Source of the DNA: Larix sibirica
Lineage: Eukaryota; Streptophyta; Pinopsida; Pinales; Pinaceae
DNA length: 34,320 bases
Assembly: GCA_004151065.3 (NCBI GenBank)
Contig: NWUY0300019614.1
Span: 5,961 to 40,280, forward strand
Direction of reading: 5' to 3'
Below the pieces are notes generated by a model that worked only from the letters and a program-made list of their open reading frames with translations, ran no database searches and was not told where the DNA came from. The position numbers and the translations under genes are program-made. Positions 1 through 10,416 of the stretch are shown here, piece by piece; positions within the stretch are counted from its first letter, which is position 1; each line of letters starts with the position of its first letter.

Positions 1-1000
1 TCCTGACTACAAAGATGTGCCATTTGGCTGTATAGGGTGTTGTAAGTGGCCATCTCCTTAGAGAGTGCCCTAGGTAGGGAGAGAAAGACAAGGATGGCAT
101 TCTGAAAGGAGAGGATGAAGGGTTTTAATAAAAATGGAAAGATTTATAGAGGGGTGCAGGCAAATCCACCTTATTCAGAACATTATTTATTGAAGTTGTT
201 AGGGAAAAGAATAGGATAAGTCAGGACAGCAAGGCATGGGTAAATCTGTTGGGGATGAGAGGGATACCTTTAGTCCATGTTTGTTTAGGAGAAGGTGAGA
301 CTCATTCTAGTCAAGGACCTCAAAAAGCAAATTATATTTTGGGGTAGAAGACCAAGAGATATTGTAGAGTGTCAAAAATAACAAAAAAAAAACTTGATGA
401 ATTTGAAAACCAGGAGTGAAAGAGTGTCAGTCCTTCAAAGTTCAAACCTCATGCAGAGATGACAGCTGATGTTAGCACAATAATGCAGAGAAAAGGTAAT
501 AATCTCTATGATCTCTTCAGGATGCTGAAGGTCATGTAAGTAAATTAGCATGGATGTGGCTCAAAGAGTAGGGGTAATAAAAAGCATTAATAGAAGAGGT
601 TTAGTGGGAGCTTTTCTGAGGTTAAAAGTTCTTTCAATAATATTATAATTTGTTATTTAACACAATGGTTAAACGGTAAACCTAAACCCAGTTTATATTG
701 AAATCCTTTTAAACATTTGAGAATTCCCAGAACAACAACTTTGTTGCAACCCAACAAGTCGACACTCTCAAGTGCATTTCTGCCAAAGAAACCCACAGCC
801 TCAACTGCTGGGAAGGATCTGGTGTGCCCCTCCCAGAATGCCTTCTCTCTAGGGAGGTGGTAGGAGGGATTGTTTCCCACATTCTCTTTTGAAGTCCCTG
901 GTGAACTTGAACCTTAGAGTCCCAAAAGAAACCCATAGTTCATACCCTAGAAGATTTCTATGTTCATGCCCTAAAGGAACCAATGACTTTGAATGCATTC
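1..1000. other. Unassigned non-coding stretch
   Basis: I see no gene, RNA or recognisable mobile element here. Two overlapping minus-strand open frames of 75 codons lie at 653-936, but neither resembles a family I know and they shadow each other. It may be the decayed 5' part of the LINE that becomes recognisable near 1000. Confidence 0.4.
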
Positions 1001-1474
1001 AAACTCATAGTTGGGATAGGTGAGAATGTTGACGAGGATAACATGGATATTGTTGCTGCTTTTTCCAGTGAAGGTAGCACCATGGAAAGTCAAGGGCCTC
1101 ATTAATGCCCGCGGAAAAATAATGGTCCACAAGATTTAGGCCCAACTTCAAAGTCTCGATATTTTGTGTCTACAAAGAGTTAAAACTTATGGGTTTTTGT
1201 TAAAGAATGCATTGAATTATATTTGGCCGAATGTAGTGGCTTTCACATTCATTGAGGGTAAAAGCAGGGTTGTGACACTTATGATGCCACAACTTGCTTC
1301 TTTTGTAGTGGACTGGGAATTGACCCCTTTCGGAGGTTGGTGAGGGTCATGTTAAATATGGACAGTAGATATGGGTATGGCCAATATTTACACCTCCAAT
1401 GATGTTGAGGAAACAAACAATTTATAGAGACGAATGGTGGTTGAACTCCTAAAGCCCACTAGCTTGTTTGTGGG

Positions 1475-1830
1475 GATTTCAACATGGTGGATACTCAAGA
1501 GATAAGGAAGGTTTGTTGCCTATCATGATGCCTCACAAAGATAATTAGTACCTATCATGATGCCTCGTAAAGGGAAATAGTCTGGAATGACCTCAAGGCC
1601 AAGCTTGGGTTGTATGACCCCAATAGATTAAGAAGAAAAGAATTGGGTGAATTGTGGCTCACCTATTCCAATTTTTGAATGGGTAACAAAAGGATCCGCA
1701 AGAGATTGGATCAATCCATACTTTTATAGTAGAATACTTTTTTTTATTGCAATGGAGCTAGGCTTGTTTATGTTTTGGGGAAGGCTGCACTCTCAAACCA
1801 CCGACCTACACCTTTTTGTCACTTAAGAAG
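1475..1830 (+). pseudogene. LINE endonuclease (EEP/APE-type) fragment
   Basis: The block holds the GDFN core of the APE-type endonuclease. About 200 bp later comes an LSNHRP string corresponding to the usual SDH(x)P catalytic His motif, with Asn in place of Asp. Stops occur between the motifs. It is the 5' part of the decayed ORF2 that continues into the RT at 2700. Confidence 0.6.
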
Positions 1831-2689
1831 CTACCAAAATGCAAATGCCTAAGACTCTCTTTTTAATGTCTCACATCTAAAAAATCAAAGTTTCCTGAAT
1901 TGCATTGAAGGGGTTTGGAATCTCTTGCCTAGAATTAGAGGCCAATACGGTTGAATTGTTTCGTGAAAATACGTTGTTGCTCATAGCACCTCTTTCCCAG
2001 GGGCCATGGGAAACAAATCACCTCAATCTAGTGGAAATGTCACTAAGGTATATCATGGATGAGCTCAAATGGGTCAATCAATGGCTTCAAAATAGCACTT
2101 TTGATGAAGATATTCAAGCTAGCATTACCAAGCTTTGATGCTTTCCACAAGTCGACAAAGCTCATTGTGCCTAAGGTGCTAAATTGAGAGCATGGATATG
2201 TTATTTTTAAACTAGGGACTGACCAATGAAGGATTCTTCTAAAGCCCTTGCCTCCCAGGAATCTTCTAAAAAGTTATTTGTTCTAAAGACTCCCAATGGG
2301 AGGCTTAACAAAAAAGAAGAGATTGAGGGGGAGCTTGTCTCCCGTTACCTAATGGTATTCCAGTGTTAGGGCCTTATGGAAGAATCTAGTGTGGCCATCA
2401 TCACCTTACTAAAGATCAAACAAGGATATCTGAGCAATCCCTAACTTTGGACGTGTTGACACCTACTTTTGATGGAAATGGTCGAGGATAAGTCACTTGG
2501 ATTGGATGATTTTTTACCTGAATTTATAAGGTCGTGAGATTTTGTTGGTCCAAACCTCCTCAAGTGTATAAGGAAGCCATTAGAAAGAAATCATTGGGAA
2601 CCAACATCAACAAAGGGATTATTTGGTTCATCCCCAAACTCAAGGACCCTGAGCTTATAACTAGTTAGAGATCAATCACCCTCTTGAAT

Positions 2690-3320
2690 GTTTCTTACAA
2701 GATTCTGGCCAAGCCCCTAGCCATGCCACTCAAACATATTCTACCCAAGATTATTCATCCAAAACAAACAAGCTTCTTTTCATTCTAGACAACATCAATG
2801 CAATCTAGAAAGACATGGACTCGACGAAATGCTTAGGCCTCAACACCTTGTTCATCAAAATTGACTTCAAGAAAGCTTAGGATAGGGTCAAGTGGCCTTT
2901 TAATTTGCCCATGCTCAAGGCCTAGGGGGTTTGGCTCTTGTTTTCTTATTGTAGAACTAGAGATTGTTTTTTCAAAGGTTTCATCCCACTCGTCTATCAA
3001 TAAATGTAAATTAGAAGAAGTGGGGCTCTTCATGTCCATCCATCAAGGATGCCCTCTAGCTTCTACACACTTCATTATAGAAATTGATACCATGGGATAT
3101 TTAATCTCTCATTGAGTGGGCCAAGACCTAATTAGAGGTATCCTCCTTATTAAACAAGGAACAAGGCATCCTATTAATGGACATTTTGTAGATGATTCTT
3201 TTCTCACTATCTTAGAGGAATGTGAATCTATGAACAACACAATGGAGTAACTTCAAAGTTTTTGCATCATGCTTAGATCATGTATCTAGTGGATCAAGAT
3301 CCAATGCTATAAACAAAGTC
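2690..3320 (+). pseudogene. LINE reverse transcriptase fragment
   Basis: Palm motifs are visible in order: KIDFKKA(stop)DRVKW, equivalent to the usual LDFEKAYDRVEW with a TAG in the Tyr position at 2878; HQGCPLAS; and FVDDSF. An open plus-strand stretch at 2861-3115 covers part of this, but the motifs sit in more than one frame. Non-functional. Confidence 0.65.
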
Positions 3321-4199
3321 CATGGGACCTCTTTAAGACACCTTGGTAGCCTAAAACCTCCAAAAAGCATGTTCTGCTATTTCATCCATGACACACCAAA
3401 CACAAATAGCATTTGTCACAACAATTTTATGATTCTAGGTATCCCATTTCCTTTTCAAGCCTTGCCTTGGGAAATTTGGGGCATCGTTATCCAACAAGTA
3501 GAAAATAAACTCGCGAAATGGCTAACCAAGCCTTTGGTTGTTCCTACTAAGTTTCAAATTTGTACTAAGATTTTAGCAAACGCCCATATCTATTATTCAT
3601 TGCATTAGGTGTTGTCTACCAATTCTTATCATTGGCTTGAGAAATCTTTTTGGAAACCCCTTTGGGCAAATATGGAGGGAAGTAAGGGCTTCCATCAAGT
3701 TAATTACAACTTCTATTGCACTCTTTATGACTAGGGCGTATGGGACTCATAAAAACTCATACTTCCTTATGTGCTAGATGAGTTATTTGGGCATTTGAAG
3801 GCAATGAAGCCTAGAAAGTGCTTTTGTGAAATTGTGTTCATTAAGGATCCTTGTAGACAAGATTGTGGTCATGCTTGAACTTGCAAACTCTCATTGTTAC
3901 CTCAGATAGTGGCAAGGTGAAAGGAACCTTTGTTTCCTTGAGCAATTGGAAGGCTTGGAAGACTGTGAAGCCCTCTCTAAAATGGAAAGGCCAAGGCTTC
4001 AAGTTTGGCTTGTCTTTCAACAAGCATCCGCCGTGGTGGTCCCCCATTCCTACTCCATGGAGGTAATGTTTTGTTTGAGATAGCTTACTTCTCGGCCTTG
4101 GGAATTTTCAAAAGAGGAACAATCAGAGTCAGAGGCATCTTTGATTGCTAGATTAGGGACTGGATACCTTGCTTGAAGTTGAAGAAAAGGTTTAGCCAA

Positions 4200-4960
4200 T
4201 GCAGATAAACTTGTGTTTGAGGGGATGAAGGAGATTGTTACTGATTCTTTCTCTCAGAGATGAATAACTACATGATTGGGCATACACTTGCCCAATCATT
4301 ATTGCTTGGGTACTTAGAGTGTGGCAATCAATCATAGAGCTAAGGGATGGGTTGGTTTTAGGAGAAACTTCAAAAATATTGCGCATATTTTCATACTTCA
4401 GACTGTCATTGAGGAAGCTTGTCAACAGTCTCAACTATTTTGCTGCTTTGTGGAATTTAGGAAGGCTTTTGACTCTGTTCTATGACAGTGTCTTTCCCAG
4501 GGGTTGCATGCTATTAGTGTTTCTAATACTTTCATTACCACCATTATGAGGCTCTATGGGATTGGTTTTGGTCGATTTTGGACTGTCCATGGATTATTTG
4601 ACCTTGTCCAGAGCACTGTTGGAGTCAAGCATGGGTGCACTTTCTCACTGGCTACCTTTGGTATTTACATAGATGGGCTTGAGGACTTTCTTCAGCAACT
4701 CACCCACGTTGATGATGGTTGTATGCTACAACATGTCTTGATGGTTGGCAGCCCACTCCAATGACAAAGATGAATCCCCTCCAAATGCTGGTCTCATCCA
4801 TGCAGCTGCCTAATTCATTATCTTGGTTATGGGTGATCCATGCTTTTTGTGCCTCAAAGAGAAAACTTTCTGATAGGCAGTATGATCATGGTCAATTTTG
4901 ACAGCTAGTAGGGCTTTAGCCTAATCTCTCTAGCTTGTGGTGGCTGCCTAGTGGCCCTCT
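4200..4960 (+). mobile_element. RT fragment of a second LINE family
   Basis: This does not continue the previous element. It begins with NYMIGHTLAQS near 4267, then CFVEFRKAFDSVL near 4440, IMRLYGIGFGRF near 4545 and GVKHGCTFSLATFGIYIDG near 4620. These match the order MIGHTLAKLYG, CCFVDFKKAFDTV, GVKQGCPLSPTLFGLYID known from a distinct plant LINE RT lineage. The palm Asp box then collapses: only HVDDGCML is readable near 4705. Two overlapping frames (4319-4549 and 4504-4764) carry the matches, so at least one frameshift separates them. Both ends are truncated. Confidence 0.7.
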
Positions 4961-5657
4961 TTTTGGTAAAAAATTATGTACACTATTGTTTATATTAATA
5001 TTTGAAGGAAGTATTTTATAGCCAAAGAAAAGTTGTGTGCAGCTGCTTCTTCTAACACGATATGCTAATGCAAAAAAATGCTTTTGTTTGTATATCTATT
5101 GAGTCGAGACGGTCTTGCTTTTGCTGATGGTCTGAGAAAAGAAAAGGTATTCATATAGGGTATCTTGTTATTTGGTGATGAATCATGATCACTGTTAGGT
5201 GCCTCTGCTGTAATTGATCTTCAGTTTCAGTCACCGAGGTTACTACCTGTTGTGAATTTGGTTTTGCATTGCGAACATTGACGAGTATTCTGAACTGGAG
5301 TTGGAAAACAGTTCCAGTAAAGTTCCTATGGATTTTGATTGATACATAGTAGGGGGTGCAGGAAAGGGGAGTATAGGGGAGCTTTGAATGGTACTGATTG
5401 ATTTACTAAAGGCGGTTTTATCAAGGGCTCAAGTGATGTGATGCCACTTCAATTTATATATTTGAAAGGAATTCACAGGGTAACAATGTGAGAGGCTACG
5501 AAATAGGGGTTGAAGTGATATTATGGTCTTCTTTAAGCTATAACTTTGTCATTTTTAGTATAATCAAAGCATATACCATTTATTTAAGACCCTTTAAGCC
5601 ATTATAAGGGATCACTTGTATATAGTACTTCAACCCAACGTTAAAAATAAAATTCCT
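4961..5657. other. Intergenic stretch downstream of the calreticulin gene
   Basis: I see no coding motif on either strand. This interval is 3' of the minus-strand calreticulin gene and would hold its 3' UTR or a final intron. I looked for a last exon encoding an ER-retention tail (HDEL or similar) on the minus strand and found none. Confidence 0.4.
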
Positions 5658-5798
5658 TTATTTGGGAAAGAAAGAGTATGCTACCGGTCGGTGTCTCCTC
5701 CGAAGTCGTTCTCTCATGCGGTCCTTATCATGGTATCTCCTATCATGATCCCGATCACGTCTCCTGCGCTCACCTTCCTGTCTTGCCCGTTCCGCTTC
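5658..5798 (-). CDS. CRT3: Calreticulin: last visible exon, end uncertain
   Basis: After the acceptor at 5799-5800 the frame runs 38 codons of Arg-rich tail to RRRHRP. Reading straight on adds VAYSFFPK and a stop at 5658-5660. A GT donor (GTAGCA on the minus strand, 5684-5679) directly after the Pro codon would instead end the exon at 5685 and splice to a further exon. CRT3 proteins known to me end in an acidic HDEL-type ER-retention tail just after an Arg-Pro stretch, so the splice reading is attractive. I could not find that exon downstream in the window. Confidence 0.55.
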   Translation of the reverse strand, partial: EAERARQEGERRRRDRDHDRRYHDKDRMRERLRRRHRPVAYSFFPK

Positions 5799-7701
5799 CT
5801 ATAGAGAACATTAAATTTAGAAATTTATCTTGGACTTTAGCTAGGAAACTTGCTTGCAAATAATCTAGTCTATTCATCCCTCATTGTTTTCCAATTTCAG
5901 ATAGTAGAGAAACCGGAATATAGAAGGGAATAATATAAACTACTAGAACATGGATCCAAACACAGCATAAAAGCTTATAATATAAGAATGCTAATACCTC
6001 TTCCTCCTCAGCCCGCCTCTTTTTCTCTGCCTCCTCAAAAGCCTCCTTTTCCAACTGCAAAGTAACAGCATCCAATGCAGTGGGAATGAAGCAAAAGTTA
6101 ATAACCAACAAAATTTAATCGATCCATCGCAGAAAAAAAAGATCATCTAAATTCTAAAGCATAGGCTAGAGCTATAGCTAACAAGCTGGAGAGATAAATA
6201 CCTCCCTGTTTCTTCCCCATGTCTCCTCCGCAACCTCCTGAGCATATTCAGGATCATCACATATTAAAATGTTGTCATAAACTGAGCCTGCCTTCACCTG
6301 CATTAAAGGTATGAATTATTAGGACCTGGTGAAAATTTACAAGTAAAGATCATTCATATATAAAATGTCTTTTAGCTCTTACCTGCCAGACTTCAATCCC
6401 CACATATTTCAAAGGCTTGAAGACATAAAGATTTGGATCATCTTCAAACTCTGAGAAAATAATCATGCAGACAAAGTTAATGACAGGAATGCACAGGAAA
6501 AACACTCATGAATTCTCGTAAGAAAAATGAAAAGGTGGAGATCAATTTGAACAAGAAGAACCAATTAAAATCGTTAAAATGTTTTTCCCTAAAAACAACG
6601 AAGTGCTGACCCGTACCTGGATTGTCAACCCATTGAGTTTTCCACTTCCCCTTGTAATTGGGATTTTTAATTTTCTGTTCAATAAATGATAAAATGTTTT
6701 TACTGAAATGATATTTTTGTCAAACATTGATATGGCCAGAAAAAATCTATGGCATGACTAAAATAAGTCAAATATAGATGCATTCCAAGTTTCCAACCCA
6801 TACCTTCGCCTTCCAGGGCCCCTTGAATGCTGGGTTGGGAATCTTTGGTGCTTTCCATATCCCATCATCTTCCTCATCCCAGTCATCAGGCTATAGAAGC
6901 AACATAAGAAAACCCACTGGTGAAAAGGAGGTTGAAATCTAAAAAATTGCATGCAATTTTACTTTGGACGCTTTTGACTTATATTCATAATAGAACAAAT
7001 AAAGATTACTCTCCACAAGTGTCATGGAAACTTTATGTTAAACAAACCTTTTTAGCCTTTGAATCTGGTATTTCTGCAGGAATATAGTCGTAGCCCTGTA
7101 TGATACAATTATGCACATTGATCAGATTCAAAACGTCCAGTTTCCGAAGGATCTCACAATTTCAATCTCAGCTATAGCAAAAACAAGCACTGATTTCAAA
7201 AGGTACAAATTTACCTCTGGTTTTGTGGCATCAGGATCATCAATATACTCTCTATCATCCCAATCTTTAGGCTGTCAAAGTAAGTACATATCAAACGAGT
7301 TAATAGAAACCCCTGGCATATCTATCACATGGAATGTGCTGCCAGATCTTAGCTCACAGGAGAAAGAACTAAAAGGATGTAACATTTATGATGGAGTAAC
7401 CATTAGAGAAAAGATGTGCATGATAAAGATCAGACAGTATACCTTTTTGGCCTTAAAATCTTTGATTTTTCGAGGTGGGAGAATGTCCCAATCAGTGTAG
7501 AGGCTTCCATATTCCCTTTCTCTATTGTCAATCAGGATGCTGTAGGATGCGTCTGGTCTTATAATTAAAGTGTAAACATGAGTAAGCTTGTCTGTTTCAC
7601 AGGTAAGATCTTTCTTTATTGGATAGTTCTGACCTTGATATGATACTATGACATGGAGTTTCTTTTTATCTGTGCCACAGATGTCAGGACCAAACATGAC
7701 A
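5658..7701 (-). CDS. CRT3: Calreticulin, CRT3-type (partial; N-terminal exons missing)
   Basis: Calreticulin is an ER-lumen lectin chaperone that binds monoglucosylated glycoproteins and Ca2+; plant CRT3 handles folding of receptor kinases. Nine exons are visible on the minus strand, in order 7701-7443, 7271-7215, 7095-7048, 6890-6804, 6674-6617, 6450-6383, 6297-6202, 6054-5998 and 5798-5658 (or 5685). All borders are GT-AG and phases match throughout with no frameshift. The lectin domain starts at VMFGPDICG and includes [10 protein letters not shown] and [13 protein letters not shown]-domain repeats include [35 protein letters not shown] and NPNYKGKWK. The distal lectin strand reads [14 protein letters not shown]. 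The tail is basic ([13 protein letters not shown]) as in CRT3, not acidic as in CRT1/2. The signal peptide and first lectin exons are absent within reach. Confidence 0.9.
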
Positions 7702-8364
7702 CTGCAGAAAAAAAAACGTAACGGATTGAAAGATCATACATAGATGAGTTTCCACATTCTAAATCAAAATATATACTTCTTAATACTAAGGCAGGTCAGG
7801 TAATAGACCGTAGTCAATATCATTACCAGTCATCCTTACTAAACAGGGTATCCGTGTTCATGGTAAGACAACTCCCAATGGGTAGTATGACTAAACATGG
7901 AGCGTAAAAATGTTCAATCTTCCACAAACAAGAAGCTCTGGAACATGCATTTTATGCTCTTTAAGAGATACTTTTACACAACAGAGTTACCTTCCACCAC
8001 CCCTAGGCTTCATTGCATCCCGGAAAATCATCTACTGTTAATAAATATCAACCCTTGGGGCTTATGCCCATCTTTGAAAGTCGAGACTTGATATAAACAA
8101 CACCAAACCAAACTGCCCAGTGAGGGGGATGGATCTAGAAGTTATTGAAGAACAATTTTCACATGAGGTTGACCTAGAAGTGACTTAGGAAATGGGAAAC
8201 CAGTATCCTGCAGTTCATGGATAAATCATAAGAGTGAGTACCAAAGCTTTTTGAAGGGGTAGAATGTGTTATGTTATTAAGATTTGTTCCCCTAAAAATA
8301 TGTTTTCTTATCTTTTTATTCATATATTTCCTTAACAATGAAGTGAGCGGGAAATGTATCAATA
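7702..8364. other. Putative intron or upstream flank of calreticulin
   Basis: A pyrimidine-rich acceptor (T-run then CTGCAG on the minus strand, 7702-7715) precedes the first visible exon, so transcription must come from further right. No exon for the signal peptide or the FGGDTPYS region of calreticulin is readable here. Nothing else is recognised. Confidence 0.5.
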
Positions 8365-8430
8365 CCCCTCACATCTTTTCTTCTAATTATGAACTACCCC
8401 CTCACATCTTTTCTTCTAATTATGAACTAT
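8365..8430. repeat. 33-bp tandem duplication
   Basis: Two adjacent 33-bp units (8365-8397 and 8398-8430) starting CCCCTCACATC are identical except for the last base. The duplication is recent or maintained. No coding role is seen. Confidence 0.9.
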
Positions 8431-8454
8431 CTCTCTTATCGGTAGCATTCCTCT

Positions 8455-8929
8455 TATTAGGGGTTCTTGACTGGCAGAGAGCTGTGGTGCACAAGCTGTA
8501 TGAATTTCGAACATGTCAAAGCCAGGATCAGGACCCAGGAGGTTCTATCAGAGAGTTTTAGCACTGGTATTGGGGCAAAGCAAGGATGTCCCCTCTCCCT
8601 AACACTATTTGAGCTATATATTCACCAATTGGAGGAATGATTGATCAGGAAAGGGGATGTGGGATAAACATAGCAGGTATTGTAATAAAAATCCTTCTAT
8701 ATGCAAACAATGTCATCTTAGCAGCGAAAACCCTTTCGGCTTACAGGAGAATCACTTAGCACAAGAAACATTTTGTAGAGAAGTTCGCATTGAAAAGTCA
8801 AAGAAAACCAAGGAGGATATATCTCCCTCCGAAAAAAGACACATCACACTCAAATCAAGTGCAAGAATGAGCCTCCAAAGATAATCAAGAACTATAAATA
8901 CTTGGGATTAGAATTCAATGAAAGGTTGA
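8455..8929 (+). mobile_element. Third LINE RT fragment
   Basis: Translating across frames gives VLDWQRAVVHKLYE, FEHVKARIRTQEVLSESF, then GAKQGCPLSLTLFELYIHQ at about 8570-8630. ILLYANNVILAAKT follows near 8692 and YKYLGLEFNERL near 8896. This is the palm-to-thumb order of a plant LINE RT. The catalytic YADD box reads YANN here: both Asp codons are now Asn, so the enzyme would be inactive even without the frameshifts. The fragment stops at the single N at 8930. It lies in the region where upstream calreticulin exons or introns would be expected. Confidence 0.75.
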
Positions 8930-8930
8930 N
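8930..8930. other. Single ambiguous base, possible contig join
   Basis: One N interrupts the sequence exactly where the LINE fragment stops. The text after it (GC-richer, no LINE match) does not continue the protein. Another single N at 14331 marks a clear overlap join, so this one may also be an assembly junction. Confidence 0.6.
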
Positions 8931-9068
8931 TGACTTCTGTCCCTTGGACAAAGGACTTGGCTGTTGTTGGTTGCGCCGGCCTAGCTGTGCTCCTCTACCG
9001 TCCCTATTGGGATACATGCACTAAGCAGCTAGAGTTTGTGTGATAACAAGAACATTAGAAATACTTAC
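8931..9068. other. Short unassigned segment after the N
   Basis: No frame or repeat partner is recognised. Base composition is richer in GC than on either side, which fits a change of contig or a fragment of another element. Confidence 0.3.
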
Positions 9069-9642
9069 TGTTACAACTCAAATTCACACCTTTTGTGATA
9101 GTCCGAAAGTAGAAGTGTGAAACTAGGTTGAACTAAGAGGGGGCCATTGTCACCTCACCACCCTCTTCTACACTTTAGTGCTAGTTCTCCTCTACATAAG
9201 GGAGGCTTCCCTACTACTAGGATTGCTAAAGGCGAAGAGTGATAGCTCGGGGAGAAGGGTTCTCTAGTAAAACCAATTATAGGTTTGATATGAATTTAGA
9301 AAGTAAGTGATGATAGAGAAAAGGACTAGTGCTTAGAGGCCACTTGGCACATGGGGTTATAAATGGAAAACTATGCTAAATGTACTGTTAAAATAGAGCT
9401 TAGCTTTATATAATGCTCAATTAGATAGTAGAGTTAGACTTAGGTTTTAATAAAGTCACTTCAGACTTTATAATATTGTTTGCTTTTATGATATCGGTCC
9501 ATCCCACATTCATAAAGTGGATTGACTCGATCTCATTGTATTCCTATATAAGATGAAGAAAGCTTTTGCTTTCTCATCTATATAATATAATACGATATCT
9601 CTTTCGAGTTATTACTTGGTCTTTTAATGTGTTCAATTTCCA
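9069..9642 (+). mobile_element. Possible copia-type LTR (5' LTR or solo remnant)
   Basis: The right end is the stronger one. A CA at 9641-9642 is followed a few bases later by a TGGTATCA string resembling the initiator-Met tRNA primer-binding site of Ty1/copia elements. A TATA-like CTATATAAG near 9545 and a pyrimidine-rich stretch lie where LTR promoter and R/U5 regions would be. The left end, placed at a TGTTAC at 9069, is a guess. No partner LTR or polyprotein is visible. Confidence 0.35.
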
Positions 9643-9647
9643 TGATA

Positions 9648-9662
9648 TGGTATCAAATCTCA
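9648..9662 (+). other. Primer-binding-site-like sequence
   Basis: TGGTATCAAATCTC resembles the plant copia PBS TGGTATCAGAGC, complementary to the 3' end of initiator methionine tRNA. The first eight bases match, then it diverges. It sits 5 bp after a CA dinucleotide that could end an LTR. Confidence 0.4.
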
Positions 9663-9854
9663 GTTAGATCTTCAAGACCTAGGGACTGTTGTGGACAGAG
9701 ATGGATCGAGGGATTGCAAGCGTAGCACATCAAAGAGTCGAAAGGGTTTTATTGGAAATCGAGTACTGTTTCATTTTTTAAATTATGAAGCAAGGTCAAT
9801 TTTTTTCTAGAACCCCACTCCTCGAGGGTACATGAAGAAAAATCATTTTTTTAG

Positions 9855-10070
9855 AAAAAATTGTACGGACCAGCCATACAATGTATTGTACTTATTTTTA
9901 AAAAAGGTCGTCCAATCGTTGCTAGCCACCAGCAGTTGTATGATTGTCGACCAATTGCAAGTAGTGTCGTACAATCACCAGCAACCATACGGGCACTGTA
10001 CAATCGCCACATAGGCAATCGATCATTTTTCTCAGTTGTACGACTGTATAGAATTAAAATCCAGTCGCCC
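9855..10070. repeat. Cluster of short direct and inverted GTAC-centred motifs
   Basis: Variants of TTGTACGAC or TTGTATGATTG and of the reverse sense (CGTACAATC, TGTACAATCG) recur at about 9862, 9936, 9968, 9997 and 10036, in alternating orientation. Because of this symmetry both strands stay open for 70-odd codons. It could be folded regulatory DNA of a mobile element or remains of a small satellite. No function can be assigned. Confidence 0.45.
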
Positions 10071-10306
10071 AACTGACCAATCGGGTCAATTTTTTATTGT
10101 ATAGTTGATCGTGATGGTCAATTGGTGAAAATTTTCCTTTATTAGTCCAATTCAACGATTTTACGAGCATATTGAATCTATTCTTACATTAATTTGTGCT
10201 TAGATCTCTCGTTTTGGATGTTTTAGTTGTTGATTTCAAATTCTTTAGCAAATTTATGTAGAAATAGATTATTTTAGGGTCGATCTGATTGTTTCTGAGT
10301 TGTATA
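10071..10306. other. Unassigned AT-rich stretch
   Basis: No gene or repeat partner is seen between the motif cluster and the left inverted repeat at 10307. Confidence 0.3.
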
Positions 10307-10365
10307 CCAACATAGATCCATCTTAAACCCGGATCTATCAAGCATGAAGAGATCCATTTTTTTGA
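10307..10365 (+). repeat. Left terminal inverted repeat
   Basis: This is the reverse complement of 11891-11949 with about 53 of 59 positions matching. Its outer 23 bp (10307-10329) also form a perfect inverted pair with 10417-10439, giving a potential hairpin with an 87-bp loop. Confidence 0.75.
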
Positions 10366-10416
10366 TGTGAAATTTTTTTATCTTAAATTTTTTACACATC
10401 GAGAAAAAATAAATCA

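Larger units (their letters stand above)
1000..4200 (+). mobile_element. Decayed LINE (non-LTR retrotransposon) ORF2 remnant
   Basis: Reading across many frameshifts and stops gives the order of a plant LINE ORF2. Endonuclease pieces are GDFNMVDTQEIRK near 1475, then RIRKRLDQ and LSNHRPTPF near 1690-1820. Reverse transcriptase pieces are LFIKIDFKKA followed by a stop and DRVKW near 2850-2895, HQGCPLAS near 3043, and FVDDSF, the catalytic YxDD motif with F for Y, near 3187. RT-thumb-like text continues at 3369-3700, for example KFQICTKILANAHIYYSLH. LINE ORF2 products nick DNA and prime reverse transcription at the target. No continuous frame survives and neither end is defined, so this copy is dead. 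Confidence 0.75.

Noticed and set aside
653-936. Two 75-codon minus-strand frames
   Set aside because: Mutually overlapping, no recognisable motif, no splice or promoter context.
5165-5190. Possible last calreticulin exon (CATGAT string after an AG)
   Set aside because: The frame gives DHDSSPNN and then a stop, with no ER-retention tail.
7111-7500. 129-codon plus-strand open frame
   Set aside because: It is antisense to calreticulin exons at 7215-7271 and 7443-7701 and has no family resemblance.
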